64,000 bases of DNA from Sipunculus nudus. Taxonomy: Eukaryota; Annelida; Sipuncula; Golfingiida; Sipunculidae. A program made the translations under genes and the position numbers. Each line of letters begins with the position of its first letter. Position 1 is the stretch's first letter. The notes beneath the pieces were generated by a model. It was given only the letters and a program-made list of their open reading frames with translations, searched no databases and was not told the origin of the DNA. Below, piece after piece: positions 1 to 12,889 of this stretch. The stretch covers positions 34,429,956 through 34,493,955 of the forward strand of contig CM049318.1 of assembly GCA_026874595.1 (NCBI GenBank), read 5' to 3'.

Positions 1-1095
1 AACAACATTTATAAAAATGCCCTGGCAGGTTCGAGTCATAGTGACATTAATTTGTGGATTATGATTACTGTCCACTGTAGGTCTTTATGAAAACATTATG
101 AGGGAGGCTAAATGACTGGATGGTTATTTTATTTCCCTTTTAATCAAAACTCCTGAAACAAGCATTTCTCTGCCTGTCTGAATATAATCAATTTTGAAAA
201 GACATTAATTGTTCATTATGACCTGCCTGAAACAAAACTTGTATTTATGAAATGTGAAACATTTTTTAATATATTTGTTTAGTCACAAATATGCCATCTT
301 CTGCATCATAACAATAAAATGAGATATTATTATTATATTTTTATATTAGGATAAGTGTTTATGGTTTATAAGTTTTTATGTCCATGGAAACAATGAAATG
401 ATTAACTTTCTGGAATACAGGGCTGAGCATCTGTGACGCTCAAATTCCTTTTTGGATGCTTGATTCATGGGGTCCAAGCTTAAATGCTTTTATGCTACTT
501 ATGTACTTCACAATCCAGATGTCATATGACTTATCCATATCTATAACTTAATCCTTAGCTATGGCTTTATGAAAATTAACTCTTTGGTAATTCTTTTGAA
601 ATTTCATAACAATAACTTGGGTTTACCTGAGGGTGTGTGTGTTCTGTGTATACATTAGAATCCATTGTAGTTTGGAAATCAACCAGTTGACTTAGGAATT
701 CTGATATATAAACTAGTTAAGACTGGAATTCCAATGAAATATTGTCACACACTTTGCAATTTATTGTGGAATTCTGACAGTTATTTCTCTTTAAAATTCT
801 GTATACAGTCATTCACTTTTGAATATTCTGATATACTCATGTGACAATTAGTCTTGAATATCCAGAAAAAACTATTTTACTTTGAAATACCCTAGCTTTT
901 TGTGAATATCTGGATGTAATTGTTAGCATTATAATGAAACCAGTTTTGATTTACCCTGATTAAGGTTTGATTAATGATTGAGATGATCAAAGGTGTCATG
1001 GTATTTTTAGGGAATATAAAATTTTGATGGATGGGCTGACAGGTGCTTTTGGTGGGTTCCCCTGGGACTTTGGGTGTCCCCGCACATAACGATAT
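1..1095. other. AT-rich non-coding stretch, no gene seen
   Basis: No open frame with recognisable protein sequence, no repeat shared with other parts of the window, and no RNA gene was found here. The base composition is that of ordinary AT-rich intronic or intergenic DNA. Confidence 0.6.
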
Positions 1096-1097
1096 CA

Positions 1098-1402
1098 TTA
1101 ATCTTCAGATTCAGTCCCTGTTGAAATGCGTCCATTCAGCCACTTGTATAATGATGTCTGAAAGTATCGTGTCATAAGGCATACAATCTCGGCAAAAAAC
1201 TGCAACAGTCTGTCCTTCGTTAATGTATTTCCTGTGTAGTGCGTATCGGCAGCACTTGTCTTTTGGATGACTCCCTCCACAGTTGTTGAAGATTATATCC
1301 ATACCCCCTGTTAACGCTGACCTCATGCGACCTTCGTCCTCCCTGATCCCTTGGTATTTTATTAGATTGTACAAATTGTTGACGTCTCATGCTTTGTCTC
1401 AT
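1098..1402 (-). pseudogene. possible retrotransposon gag zinc-knuckle remnant
   Basis: Read on the minus strand, two overlapping frames carry broken pieces of one protein-like sequence. One frame holds the motif CGGSHPKDKC followed about 20 residues later by VFCRDC. Metazoan Gypsy-type gag proteins commonly carry a CX2C-type knuckle with a G-x-x-HP-x-x-x-C core followed by a second Cys/His cluster, and this resembles that pattern. The other frame continues the arginine/glutamine-rich stretch upstream, which suggests at least one frameshift. No protease, reverse transcriptase, integrase or LTR is visible nearby, so at best this is a short dead fragment. It could also be a chance resemblance. 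Confidence 0.3.
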
Positions 1403-3185
1403 ACTTCAGAGTGTAACGGAGATGATTGATGTTCAGTTGTACATCAAAGCAAAAAGATTGTCTTTTATAAGCCTAGAGTCTGTGAGGTTGGGGTACAGTT
1501 AAGCATAGTTGGCATATGCAGGGGTGGAAACTTTTTGCCAGATTAACACCAACCTGATCCAACAGTTGGTCTGACAGGAATAACTCTACACAGGGTTGGA
1601 AATTGTTTCATATACATATATATCAGGGCTTTCAGGAATGTGGGGGGGTAAATGACTCAGACGCTCAAAATCTCTTACAGACACTTGGTTCTAAGGGTCT
1701 AAGCATCCGATGGGATGCGCAAATTTCTGGCTTTAGGACCTTGTAGCAGTCAGTGCCCATTGCCAGCTGACCCAAATGTTAAACACAGTGATGATAACTA
1801 AATATTACCATTTGGTCTGCATTGTGTAAGATGGTTAAAATTTTGCATGCATGCTAAAGATTTCATATAATACATTGTGCAGGTTGCAGTATAGTGAGAA
1901 CCATATAATTAACTTTGGTGAAACATTGAAAAAATAAAAACCAACAGTATTTACCTCCAGTTACTTCTCTGATGCCAACCAAAGCATATTAGGGATAGAC
2001 TATTAAAATGCCTGTATTAGAGTGGTGCCCAGTATTGGATGGTGCCCTGTTTTGGATGATGCCCATAGTAGGGAGGTGCCCATGAAGGGAAGTTTCCCTT
2101 TACATATAGATTATGAAGGGGTTAATTTAAATGTTTTGAAATTGACAATAGTTACTGAAACAATTTTCCTTAATAAGAGAAATAAAATATTATACACAGG
2201 GCAACAACTTGATTTGTAATTACAAACACATGCACACTAATGACTGAACATAAGCATGGAAACAGAGAGAATATACACACAAAAACTTGATTGATTTTGC
2301 TTGGAGGGGAACAGACACCCACACAGATGTTTTATCAGCTTATTTCATATAAACATAATACACAAATGATTTATATTGTCAGAGGTAAATTGTGACCTTT
2401 CATATCCGTAGTTGGGTCATTGAGTTATTTTAGTTCTCTGTATCTCTTCCTTAATAAACGAGGGAAATAACATCAGTATTCCTATGCACGCTTGCAGTGA
2501 CAGAGGACTTTTTTGTAGGCAGGCTAGATGGCCATATATGTCAGGGGGCGGTATAAATATAGAAATAAACATGGAAGAACACTGGGTGTCTTACAAAATG
2601 GAGTAACAACTGTAAGCAGAAGGCAGTCATTAGTTTTCATTAAGTGCCATGTGTTGTGATTGTCCTATACAGTACCACAGGCTCTTTATCCAGAAAGACT
2701 GTCACTGTTTTTATTCCTTTTTGCCACATTAGCCTTTCGAGGATGCCATTATTTATCTGCCTAACACTATATTTAGTTTCTTTTTGTATTGTTTCTTTCT
2801 GGAACCTGCCAGATTTGCATCTTGATGTCACATCGAAGGACTGCATTGACAAAAAGCTTTTGTGTTCATCCTTGTTAGTTTGTATGTTTTTCCTTTGTAT
2901 AATATAATTGCAAAAAAATATGAAATTATTTGTATGAAATTTAAGAAAAGAAAGATTGAGGATGGGGAAGATTTCATAGAATTTTGGCATTATTTGAAAT
3001 GTGGAAATCTTCTAGATCTAGATTCATATGAATCCAGCATATTGTTTTATCTGTTTCTATTTTTGTTTTGAAACTAATAGGAATGATTCAAGGAGGACTG
3101 TAACTGACATCTTGTGGAGAAATTTGGTACTATTGTAGAACATGTATGGTGCAGTTACCTGTAATGTTTGGTTTAACTTTCATGT
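1403..3185. other. non-coding stretch with one tiny tandem repeat
   Basis: No gene seen. At about 2021-2090 a short degenerate tandem repeat of roughly 18-22 bp, with core GGTGCCC, occurs about four times. The 65-residue open frame over it is an effect of the repeat and resembles nothing I know. A pair of overlapping open frames at 2640-2990, one on each strand, also looks like chance. Confidence 0.5.
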
Positions 3186-3189
3186 TTTT

Positions 3190-4600
3190 TAGCTCAGCTG
3201 ACTTTCAGTCATGCTGGGCTATAGCGATGGGTCTTTGTCCGTTGTCCTTCCGTCTGTCCGTCCGGCCGGCCGGCCTTTAGGAGGGCACCAATCGTAACCG
3301 TAGGGGCTAGGGCCATGAACCCTATGCAGTCTTAAAAGTTCTAAAAAGATCTCCTTGCAAACCTGAAATTAGGTCACTGCGACCTATATCCTGGAAGTTA
3401 TGGGGTGTGTTTGCACCCCCCAGAAATAATTCTTTTAGCCAAAATTTTTATCCCAAACCTTCCATCTTTCACATACAGCTCACCTACCAACAGGGGAAGA
3501 ACCATAATTATTTTGAGGTCACAAGGTCAAAGGTCAAGGTCACAGAACCAACTTCTTTGAAAAGCCTGTGGATGCATTTTAAGCCAAACCTTTCATCCCA
3601 ATTCTTTGATCTTTCACATATAGCTCACCTATTAAGTGGGAGAAGAATCCTATAGATGTTGAGGTCACAAGGTCAAAGGTCAGGGTCACAGGATCCACTT
3701 CTTTGAAAAGGTTGTGGACACATTTCAAGCTAGACCTTTCATTCCAAACCTTTCAGCACTGATATCGCTTCTCTGCCAACAGGGGAAAAGACCTCTTGAT
3801 TTTGAGGTCAAAGGTCAAGTTCACAGCACCCTCTTCTTGCGTGGAGTCATTTTCAGGCAAACTTTTTAATCTATACTTTCCATCTGTCATATATGGCTTA
3901 CCTACCAATAGTGGAAGAAGCCTATTGATGTTGAGTTCAAAAGGTCAAAGGTCAAGGTCACAATATTGTTCTAAATGCTTGTGAACATATTTTTTTAAAA
4001 GGTTGTGGATACATTTCAAGCTAGACTTTTTATTCCAATCCTTCCAGCACTGATATCGATTCTCTGCCAACAGGGGAAAGGACCTGTTGGTTTTGAGGTC
4101 AAAGGTCAAGTTCACCGCACCCTCTTCTAATGTGGAGACATTTTCAGGCAAACATTTCAATCTGTACCTTCCGTCTTACATATATGACTTACCTACCAAT
4201 AGGGGAAGAAGCCTATTGATGTCGAGTTCAAAAGGTCAAAGTTCAAGGCCACAATACTTAATTGTTCTAAATGCTTGTGAACATATTTCTGGTGAAACTG
4301 TTCAACCCAAACCTTCAGTCTTTCACATATGCCACATCTATGCATCACTCAATTTGATCCAAACTTCATATTTATGGGTCTTTTTGCTTGAAGAAATAAC
4401 TGATTGATTTTGGGGTCAGCTGGTCAGGAAGTTAAAGGTTGCAGGTCAAAGTTATTCACTCATTGGTTGCCAAGTAATTACACCAGATTTAAGTGGTTAG
4501 TAGTTACCCATCATTTTAGAAAGAATCCAGTTGATATGTGGGCAAAAGGCCAAGGTCATTGGTCAGGGATGTTCGCAATAACTTATTTTGTAGACCATCT
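3190..4600 (+). repeat. AGGTCA-rich tandem repeat block 1
   Basis: The block opens with an AGCTCAGCTGAC head and a run of GTCCGTCC/GGCC (3190-3275). It is followed by degenerate units of about 135-155 bp. Each unit has the order GAGGTCA..AGGTCAAAGGTCAAGGTCAC, then a 'ttgaaaagg.tgtgga' segment, a 'cattt..agcc/caggcaaac' segment, and a 'catatagctcacctaccaa' segment. Perfect AGGTCA-A-AGGTCA sites start at 3524, 3670, 3805, 3942 and 4096. The units decay towards 4600. The same family forms the larger block at 25.6-27.6 kb. Open frames here are by-products of the repeat. Confidence 0.8.
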
Positions 4601-6836
4601 CTATTTTTCTTTTATACATAACCATTGCAATCCAGCTGGTACATCTCACTGTGTCGCTGTAATTGTGAGTGACACTGGTGACATGACTCCCTTTTGTATC
4701 AGCCTATTAAGTGTTAAGGCTGAGTGATAAGCACCCGGTTACTGCATAACAAAAACACAGTTGTGGGAATGCTTCAGCCAGGCATTAAGACTATGAGAGT
4801 ATAGTATTAAGGTTTAGCAACTGATTTATAAGATGATGGGAACATTTTGCAGTTTATTTTATGGAATCATAGCAATAAACTTATTTTCCTAGATATCGGA
4901 ATATTTATATATAAATCACCACATATAAAAGCAAGTGTTTGTTCTCATAATATGTGGATATGTACCTGGATTAAGGATGGCTTTTTTCATTACAAGACTC
5001 TTAGTCATGCTTTCTGCATTTCCTTTTTTCAGGTTTTGCAGTTAACCTACCCTGCTGACCCTATTGAAAAGCAGAGTTATAATAAAAAATATTAGACTTA
5101 CACTTTTTGCATTTGCATATCTATAAATCTGATATGAGGGCCTTAACATGCCTTTTGATTTGTTTTGGACATTCATTACTGTACCATCCTTTGGAGAATT
5201 TGCCCCAAGTTTGGTCTCTTATTTGAGGATGTGTGATATCAAATGTCTGACTTGTCAGAAATCCATTATGTCTGCCAGTTAGCCACCTTAGAAATCCTTT
5301 TTTCAGTGCTGTTTCAGTGATTTTTCTTCAGTGTTTGATCCAATTTAGAGAATGTTTGTTGTCTGATTTCAGACCTGTCAGAAGTTGAATATGGCCACCA
5401 GGCAACCATATTCCTTTTGATCATATTATCTCAAGAACTGTTAAAGTGAATGCAGTTGGAAGTATATTAATCTTATCTTGCAAAGGATTGGGTCAAATAT
5501 TTCTTAATAAATATTACCATCATTTATACAGGTGCAGTACAGTTGGCTTGTATTAAATAAAATTTAAACAGAAGCACCCATTTCTCAATATAATTCCCTC
5601 TGACCATAAATTCACTGTGTTTTAACCAGACACAGGTGATATATATTTCTGTTGTCGTAGAAAATTTCAACATATTGGCAAATTGGGTCTTCAAAATTTA
5701 ACTGGAAGTTGTGAATCTCAGCCCATGATGTCGCAGGTCATGCTTGGCAGCTGAGCGTCATGACCTATGGGTCACTTGTGTTACATCAGCAGAGATGCAT
5801 GTGCTCCAAATTCTAGATAAGATTCCATAGAGAAAAGTTTATTGAGATACAGATTGAAGACTCATCTAGATTGAAGACTCGTCTTTATCAATTTCTCTTG
5901 TTATCTTAAGAGAGGATTTCGGAGGTCATATCTGCACTTAGGTTGCATCTAGATCAGATTAAACTAACCAGGTTTACTTTAGTAGTATGATGTAGATTCC
6001 TTTGCATACATACTGTAGTTCACTTTACAAAAGCGTAAATCAGTTTATTCAACGAAATGTGAGTTTGCTGTCTGTACTCTGTTGTAAGACGGATTTAATG
6101 TGCTACAAAACAGTGATATTTTGCTTGAAGGATCATGTCAAATGGTAGCAAATCTGACCTCATGCAGGCAAGAAATGGATTTTCCAGTACAAACTAGGAA
6201 CTGGTGAACTTTAAACCAGATTTAAATGTAACCAAACTACTGTAGACCACCTTTCAAGCAGACTATGATAAATCCAACTGACGCCGATTAGTGGCCAAGT
6301 GCAGACAGATTAAGCCCAATTCACAATGCAGAATATTTGCTAGTGTGGACACAGCCTGTGGCTATGTTGAGATTTCTCAATTTTATCTTAGGAGGTCTGG
6401 TAGGGTTTGGAACCTTCAGTTATATAGGCTGAGATCAACCCTTGCCCCCCTGTATGTTGGCTGAGGCAGCATTTGTATTCAGAGTGTTAACATGCATGAT
6501 CAAAGTACACAGTCCAGAAACGGATGCTGTACATTTAATCAGCTGCTGGTTTATGGCCTTGTCCTTACCATGGCTGTTATATCTCCTGTTCTGTTTTCAC
6601 AGCAGGTTGCTAGCATACACCTGTCCAAACAAACGAACATTCCTGGAGATGAGGTGAATTCTGTAATTAATAAAGCACCAGCGGTTCATTTACACATGTG
6701 AAACTTGCGCCTACATGAAAATATATTGCCAGGTTGAATAATATGATGAAATTTGTTTCATTAAGTTTTTAATGGCAGAGGCAGTTTTGCTTAACAATTT
6801 ATCCAAAGAGCACATACTAAAAAAATTAACATAACT
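4601..6836. other. non-coding stretch with a degenerate duplication
   Basis: No gene seen. Around 5140-5420 two related stretches follow each other: a 'ttgg.ctc..ttgaggatgtgtgatatcaaatgtctgac' type segment and a 'tgtctgatttcagacctgtcagaa..atggccacc' type segment. This points to an old degenerate tandem repeat of about 160 bp. The two overlapping open frames at 6442-6701 have no recognisable domain. Confidence 0.45.
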
Positions 6837-6837
6837 A

Positions 6838-7145
6838 AGGCGTACAAAAATTAAAGGTATGCTTCTTTGGCACCGCCAGCATCAATCTTAACCACCCCCA
6901 CCCCAAGCATTTAAAATTTTTATTTTGATTTTCATCTTTCAAGAACGTAATACAATTTTGATAAGATGTCCTTTGTTATGTAGTGCTTTTACCTGTTTAG
7001 CCATAAAATTCTTATATTTCATGCTTTTCCCTGATCATTTGACATTTTAACTGAAACATACAAAAAAGGTAAAAAATAAAATTTTGACCTCCATCACCGA
7101 TTTTTTAAAAAAGTGCCTGAGAACCAAACCTTTTTTTTTTGCCTA
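6838..7145 (+). mobile_element. MITE family A, copy 1
   Basis: This element of about 308 bp has imperfect terminal inverted repeats. The left end reads AAAGGTATGCTTCT and the right end is the complement of GGTTTGGTTCTCAGGCAC. Both ends carry an outer A-rich arm ending in a GGC/GCC box. The interior shares 'atgtagtgcttttacctgttta' and 'catgcttttccctgatcat' type segments with the copies at 22299-22638 (inverted) and 35961-36240. It has no coding capacity, so it is a non-autonomous DNA element. Confidence 0.7.
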
Positions 7146-7319
7146 AAAATCTGTTCTTTTATATAGTAAAATTGTTTTCTTTGCAAACAGAGAGAAGGGA
7201 ATAGTTTGAAAATTTGCATTATATTATCATCATAGGCAAGAAAAGATCAAAGGAACTCTTATTTTGAGTTTTTTAAAGGGGACTAATCTGATATCTGTTA
7301 ACTTAGATAATACTATTAT

Positions 7320-7570
7320 ACTTTTATTAAAATAGACCAGAAAATGCTAATCCTACCATACACTGGCTGTTTGCTTTGTTTACATCCACGTGTTTATATC
7401 ATGTGCAGGCTACCAAAGTAATTCAAGTACATTCAACAAGGATATCTCATTCTGTGGGCAAATCAGACAAACCAGAGGTTTGCATAGGAAGTTTTGTAAC
7501 TTCCCCACATATGCAACCAATCACCTTATGTTATATGGTTTTCTGCTTGTCAACATTTCCTATAAATACT
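7320..7570 (+). repeat. dispersed repeat C, copy 1
   Basis: The stretch matches 37439-37705 along its length. Shared landmarks in order are 'taaaata..ccagaaaatg', 'caggctgtt.g.ttt', 'tatccac', 'ggcaaatcagacaaaccaga', 'cccacat', 'caaccaccttatgt' and 'gtttctctgtttgtcaacat'. The copies differ by substitutions and by a 20-base G run present only in the second. The short open frames here are not genes. Confidence 0.65.
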
Positions 7571-7739
7571 GTCATGAAGCACTACCACAATTTTTACTTA
7601 TGTTTAATTTTTATTTTCAACAAGGACAATGACACACAAACAATACACTAAACATTAAGATACAGTCCTTTACTATGTATAAGCAGATATGTCACGAATC
7701 ACATACATTCTACAAAAGAGGTAGTGAATAGCTGGTTTT

Positions 7740-8130
7740 CAGGGCTCAACATTAAAGGTGAACTGCTTGCCCGGAGCTAGTAAAAATGGTGCTAGCTAGG
7801 GCAACCAACAGTAGGTTCCTACTTGCCCGACTGGACAAGTGGGTGCAACATCTGAATCTTGATCAATCGTAAGTTGGCCACTTTCTAATTCAGGAGAAGT
7901 AAAATCATATTTTAATGCCTCTAGCTTTAATTACATGCATGTTTTAATCTATGCAAGTGCCAAAGAGAACTATAATCAACAAAAAAATCAAGTGGTTTGA
8001 TTTTTTTTTGGTGGTTGTGGCCATGATAACTGATTTTGTGGGACAACTAAAATTTCATGTAGAGCAAGTAAAAGCTGGTTGTCACTTGCCTACTTGGCAG
8101 ATACTTTCAAATGTTTAATGTCAAGCCCTG
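7740..8130 (+). mobile_element. hAT-like non-autonomous element, copy 1
   Basis: The left end reads CAGGGCTCAACATTAA and the right end is TTAATGTCAAGCCCTG, an imperfect terminal inverted repeat in the CAGGG style of hAT elements. The 8-bp string CTGGTTTT lies immediately left (7732-7739) and at the right end (8128-8135), where it overlaps the terminal CTG. It could be an 8-bp target duplication, although the overlap makes this uncertain. The interior, with 'acttgccc..gctagtaaaa' and 'ggcaaccaaca..ctactgcccg' type segments, recurs at 60845-61100 and, inverted, at 49190-49318. No transposase is encoded. Confidence 0.65.
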
Positions 8131-8135
8131 GTTTT

Positions 8136-9535
8136 AACATTTTTATTGAACAGGCAGTTGTGTTACATTATAGATGATGCTGTATTATTAAACCTTGTGG
8201 ATGCTCATTTCACAGGTTAAATTTCAACATGAATTTTCATAGGGTTCAGGTTTGGTCTGGGGGACCCTCAGCTGACTGCCGAAACCTCTGCATCTCTGTC
8301 ACCAGGTGTTTTGTTAAGTTTTTGTGGGGGTTGTATTACCAGAAACATAAAGATGTCCTCATGCATAATTCAGTCTCTTCCGGTGCTGATTGCCCAGAAG
8401 TCAGCTCTGCCGTATATTCATACAGCCCTGACAGATCTTGCAGACCCATTAGATTTTATGGGATATTCCATTCTCATTATATTGAATTGGAAGTTATATA
8501 GAAATGTTGGACTCGGAAGGATGGTTCAGCTTAGTTAACAACCACATTTAATACATTTGCATTCAAGTACCAACCTAATAACTTGTGGTGTGCAGATTAA
8601 ATATATTGATGATTTGTCATTTTCTTTCAATTAATTGATTAAATTGATTGCATTTTTGCATTATTGATCACAACTATCCAAAGAAGTCATATTATCCCGA
8701 AAAAAAATTTTCATTCTGTCAGAGATATAAGTAAGACCAGGCACAAGACCAGAACAGTATTAAAATGTACGTAACCTGGTCCACTGAAAGTGTGAACAAC
8801 CCAGCCATTACCTTGACTATTCAGTGGGATGCTCTGAGTTAGACTAAATTTACTCCAGTATTTTTTTATATAATTCTATTCTATATAGCAGATTACATGG
8901 TAATATAGATGGTACATAATGTAATAGATAATTAGTCAATCATCGGTTGTTATTTAGCCCTTCAGTCATCAAATATGAATTGACAACCTACCTACCACTG
9001 CTGGTAACTGTCAATATATGTATGATAGCAAACATTTTAAAGAATAACATATATATTCTCATGAACATTTCACAGATTAAAGTTAAGTTTTCCCTTTTGT
9101 CTAATTATTCTTCTTATATATTATACTTAATATTGCTTTAATAAAACAAAAAATAAAGATTGATTGTAAAATTTGTGTATTTCCATCATGTGTATGTGAC
9201 ACTCCAATTATAACCATGCAATAAGAATGATAAATTATCATATTTATTATGAAGTTTTTCTAAATTTCAGTTGTAGTATTCACAGGGATAAAAATAATAA
9301 TAACTTCTTGTTAAAGGGACCTGTTCACATACCAGGTATAATAAATATACAGGGAATATAGTGTATTCTCCTTAAAACTACTAGCTTACACCTGTGCACA
9401 AGTGAATAAAGGTAGCTACTATATGGCTATACACCACCTTGTGGCTATACTGCATGACTAATAAATCAAGATTTCAAGCTTCCAGCCTGTGTTTATTTGC
9501 CATATTGTTTGGAAATTGTAGCATATTAATGCAAA
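8136..9535. other. non-coding stretch, nothing recognised
   Basis: No gene, RNA or repeat shared with the rest of the window was found. Two overlapping open frames at 8229-8538 are short and have no recognisable motif. The region becomes very AT-rich towards 9100-9300. Confidence 0.45.
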
Positions 9536-9692
9536 TGAATATGATCCTTTACACCATTAGAGCAAATCTATGAAGTCCTGTCAAGATTTTACCATTTATT
9601 TGCCATTGAGGCTATGGTGGGATTTGAACCAGGGACCTTCATCAGTGAAGGACAATACATTTACTGCTATACGCTGCTTCTGCTCCTTCCAA
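9536..9692 (-). mobile_element. tRNA-derived SINE (family S1), minus-strand copy
   Basis: Read on the minus strand, this contains a tRNA-like B box (GGTTCAAATCCC) preceded by GGTCCCT and, further upstream, a degenerate A-box half. The body, with 'gcctcaa.gg.aaata.atgg.aaatct' and 'agatttgctctaatg' type segments, matches the plus-strand copy at 48829-48990. It is not a functional tRNA: the anticodon arm is degenerate and no acceptor stem closes. Confidence 0.65.
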
Positions 9693-10881
9693 GCCATGTT
9701 TATGCAGAAAAGCTGAAACTGAAAATGGCAGAAATCTTCATAAGATACTCAATTCTTGTAGAATACTACCACCATTGTTAAAAAATGTGAAATATATAGT
9801 ACAATGTTGGTTATTCAGATCCGCAGCTGCATAAAACTACTTTGATCATGAACCATTTCTTTGAATGATGTCCTTTAGATCACCATATTCTCAATGAAAC
9901 TACTCAAGGAGAATATTCCATAGAGTTGATATTCCACAGGCACATGTCCATAAACATGTTACATCCCATTCCTTTATATTATGATATATGACATTCCCAT
10001 GCCAGGCTTTCATATGACAACCTTCATCAGGAAAGAGGGTTGGTATTGCTGATATTCTAAATAACCATTAACCGCAAAGCATGGGAAGAGAAATTTCAGT
10101 GGCGCGTTATGGCTTTATACCGACATCCCCCTTTTATTAACTGGCGGGCCTATGTGATCTGGCATATCATGTCAGGGTCACCATTGTTGAGAAGCGTAAT
10201 TTGCCGTCTTGTCGAGTGGAAGAAAATAATTCTAGGCATGTCCTGGCAACGTTTCCTAGAATACATAAGTATCACATACTCTGAGATAATCATTTTACAG
10301 GGAAGTGATAAATCACCGGGGTTCAGTTTTAGACGGGATATGCGGAATAGTGCTTCTGGTTGCTTGCGTAATTAATCCGTTAAGACAAACCAGTGACATG
10401 CTTCCCCTAAGAAAGGAAGTAATCGGCAGACATCTTCAGGAACTCTTATAAACTGATGAATGAGATTTGCACAGATTCAGTCTCGGGGATTTTCTAATAA
10501 CTGGAGACTACAGTCCTGATCATTGCTTGGAAATTTTGGATATGAAACCAATGCTTCATATATATTTCAGTTATGAAGGAGAATTTTATTTAGACTTTTC
10601 AGATATTTTTTATCAGAAATTGTCTTACTGAAGCTGATCAGGTTTAAGGCATTTCCTGACAAAGTAGATTCAGAGAAATATCTCTTGTTGAATTTGCAGT
10701 GATTTCTTATAATAATTTTTCTCTTAGTCAAATACTTAAATGATTTCCTAGAATTTTTATGATGAAGCTCAGTTCTTTGGGGTTGGTAACATAATTTCTA
10801 CAAATTCAAAGCCTGAAGTTGGTCCATTCTTGATAATAACTTGTCACTCGTAAAGACAAGATGATTGAAACTTTCACATAG
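9693..10881. other. non-coding stretch with a GC-richer patch
   Basis: No gene recognised. The patch at about 10080-10440 is richer in G+C and CpG than its surroundings and holds an 88-residue open frame (10109-10375) with no recognisable domain. It could be a conserved regulatory element, an old exon or an eroded transposon. The sequence alone does not decide. Confidence 0.35.
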
Positions 10882-11044
10882 TTAAAGGGACATAATTAGG
10901 AACAATATTATGTCTATTCTTTCACACTATCAGTTCATTTTTGCTTTATACAAAAGTTTCTCAGCAAAACCATACAAGCACACAGTCTCAGTTCCTGGCA
11001 TATGGCTGTTTAACATCTTGTTATGGCTTTGCTTGTTGGTAAAC
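10882..11044 (+). mobile_element. TTAAAGGGACATAA element (family D), copy 1
   Basis: The stretch starts TTAAAGGGACATAATTAGG and ends in a 'gcttgttggtaaac' segment. Through its whole length, including 'tttcacactatcagttca', 'cacacagtctcagttcc' and 'gctgtttaac', it matches 57242-57405. A partial inverted echo of its right end follows at about 11060-11080. It is a short non-coding element of the kind widely dispersed in bivalve DNA. Confidence 0.7.
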
Positions 11045-12889
11045 ACAGTCCACGTGCCTATGTTTACCATAACAAGGCAGAGTGACTAGAGGTCTGATTG
11101 TGAGCAGCAACATGCCGTGTTAATACAGCAGGAACACATGTTATATATTTTTGGCCAAGTCAGGGCATCTCCTGATTGACATGTTGTGGCTCTGTTCTGT
11201 ACATGGCCACACTCGCTGTGTATAAGTTGATATGTTGTTGTAATAATTTAACTTTGACCTTCTATGTTAAAACTTAGTGGGCTATTAATTTGAATGAGAT
11301 GGACACAACAAGATTTTACTATATCTCCGGGGATACAGTGTATTTTCTGTTAGGACTATTCCTAATGAATCAGAAAATTTCTTGCAAAAAAATGAGCAGT
11401 TAAAAGAAATAAGACATGGCATATAGCAGGTCATTTCCCAGAAATTTCTATGTTTCTGCTTATTATAATTATTATTTATCAGATAAAAAAAATCATTGTG
11501 AAAATGTACTCATTCCGAAGAAATACTGACATAGATTAGTTATTCTGAAGCAGACTTACTGGTACTTTAATGGAATCATTGTTAACCTAGTCATGGTTGA
11601 GAAAATAATGTATCACTTAGTTTTCAAAATTAATTTCTCATTGGGAACCATAGGATTTCTGTTAAATTCTAAATGTAAAGCCTGTAATTTCTAGATTTTC
11701 TATACTGTATGATCATTTTCTACAAGAAATGTTAGCCAATTAAGATACTTCATGCAGTTACTGCCTATTTAGTCACCTAAAAGATCATTCTCGACTTGTA
11801 GTGAGAATTAAACATACCTATCAAAGGTGTCTTATTCTATTTAACTCTGCTAGAAAACCATGTATCTGACATATTTGCTGTGACTTTACAACTTGACTGC
11901 TAAAATCGGAACCTGGTGTACGACAGGATTATTGGCATTTACCATAAACTTGGCCGTTTTGAACGGCTATTTCGTCATTTTCAAACCAGATTAGTATTGT
12001 GCTTGGGAAAACAACAACAAGCCATATAGGACAAAACAGGCATTTTAGACAACGCATTACTTGGTCGGTTTACAATTTTCATACCATCAGGACAGGTAGA
12101 TATGATGTCCACATGGACCTTTCACGTGTTATGGGTGCAGAACATTAGGTTATATTTGTGTTGGGAGTGCAACACACTCGTGGGAGGCTCTTTATTAAAT
12201 GGATAATGGACAGCTTTCTTTAGAACGAGAGAGTCCATCAGATGTATTAACCAGATCCCAGCACTAGTTAAATTTCTTGATGATCTGCCAAGAGTAATTA
12301 AACAATTTCTCTTTAAAATCACTTTTGGACTACGTTTTAGTGGCACATATGCTAAATATTTTGTTTACTCATAAGCTTAATGATCAATCAGATAGAAATT
12401 CTGTGAAGCCTGAGTTTGAAAACTTCTAATTTGTTTCTCTATAAATAACTTTTAGGGGAGTTGAAATGAAATTTACAAAACACATTCGTACAGATGATGC
12501 ATGATGTGACATGATTTCTATGGCAGCAAATCTTGAGACTCATGAGGTGGTGATTTTCTGTGGAAATTTCCCCCAGAAATGCCACAGGTTCTTGAAACCT
12601 AAAAAGATACAGAATTAAAAGGTTAAAATTTATTAAAGTCAGGGAAATTAAATAAAAAAAATTAATTAATTTCCTCAAATGTCAAGCAAAACTGCGGTTT
12701 TTGCCCATCTGGGCTTTTGAATAAAAAGTTTTCCTTTATTCTCATATTTCATGTGGAACTAAATTGAATCCTGGGACTGTTTAGATGGAATTATAATTGC
12801 AAATGTTCGGCCCTCAGTCTCACTTTTGTTAATGTCCCTTTGTTGTGTAATGCTCATACGACCATCTTCTGGTATCCCTTTATATTTCA
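11045..12889. other. non-coding stretch, nothing recognised
   Basis: This is AT-rich sequence with no recognisable exon. Two minus-strand open frames (12122-12346 and 12439-12678) have no family features and no convincing splice context. Confidence 0.45.
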
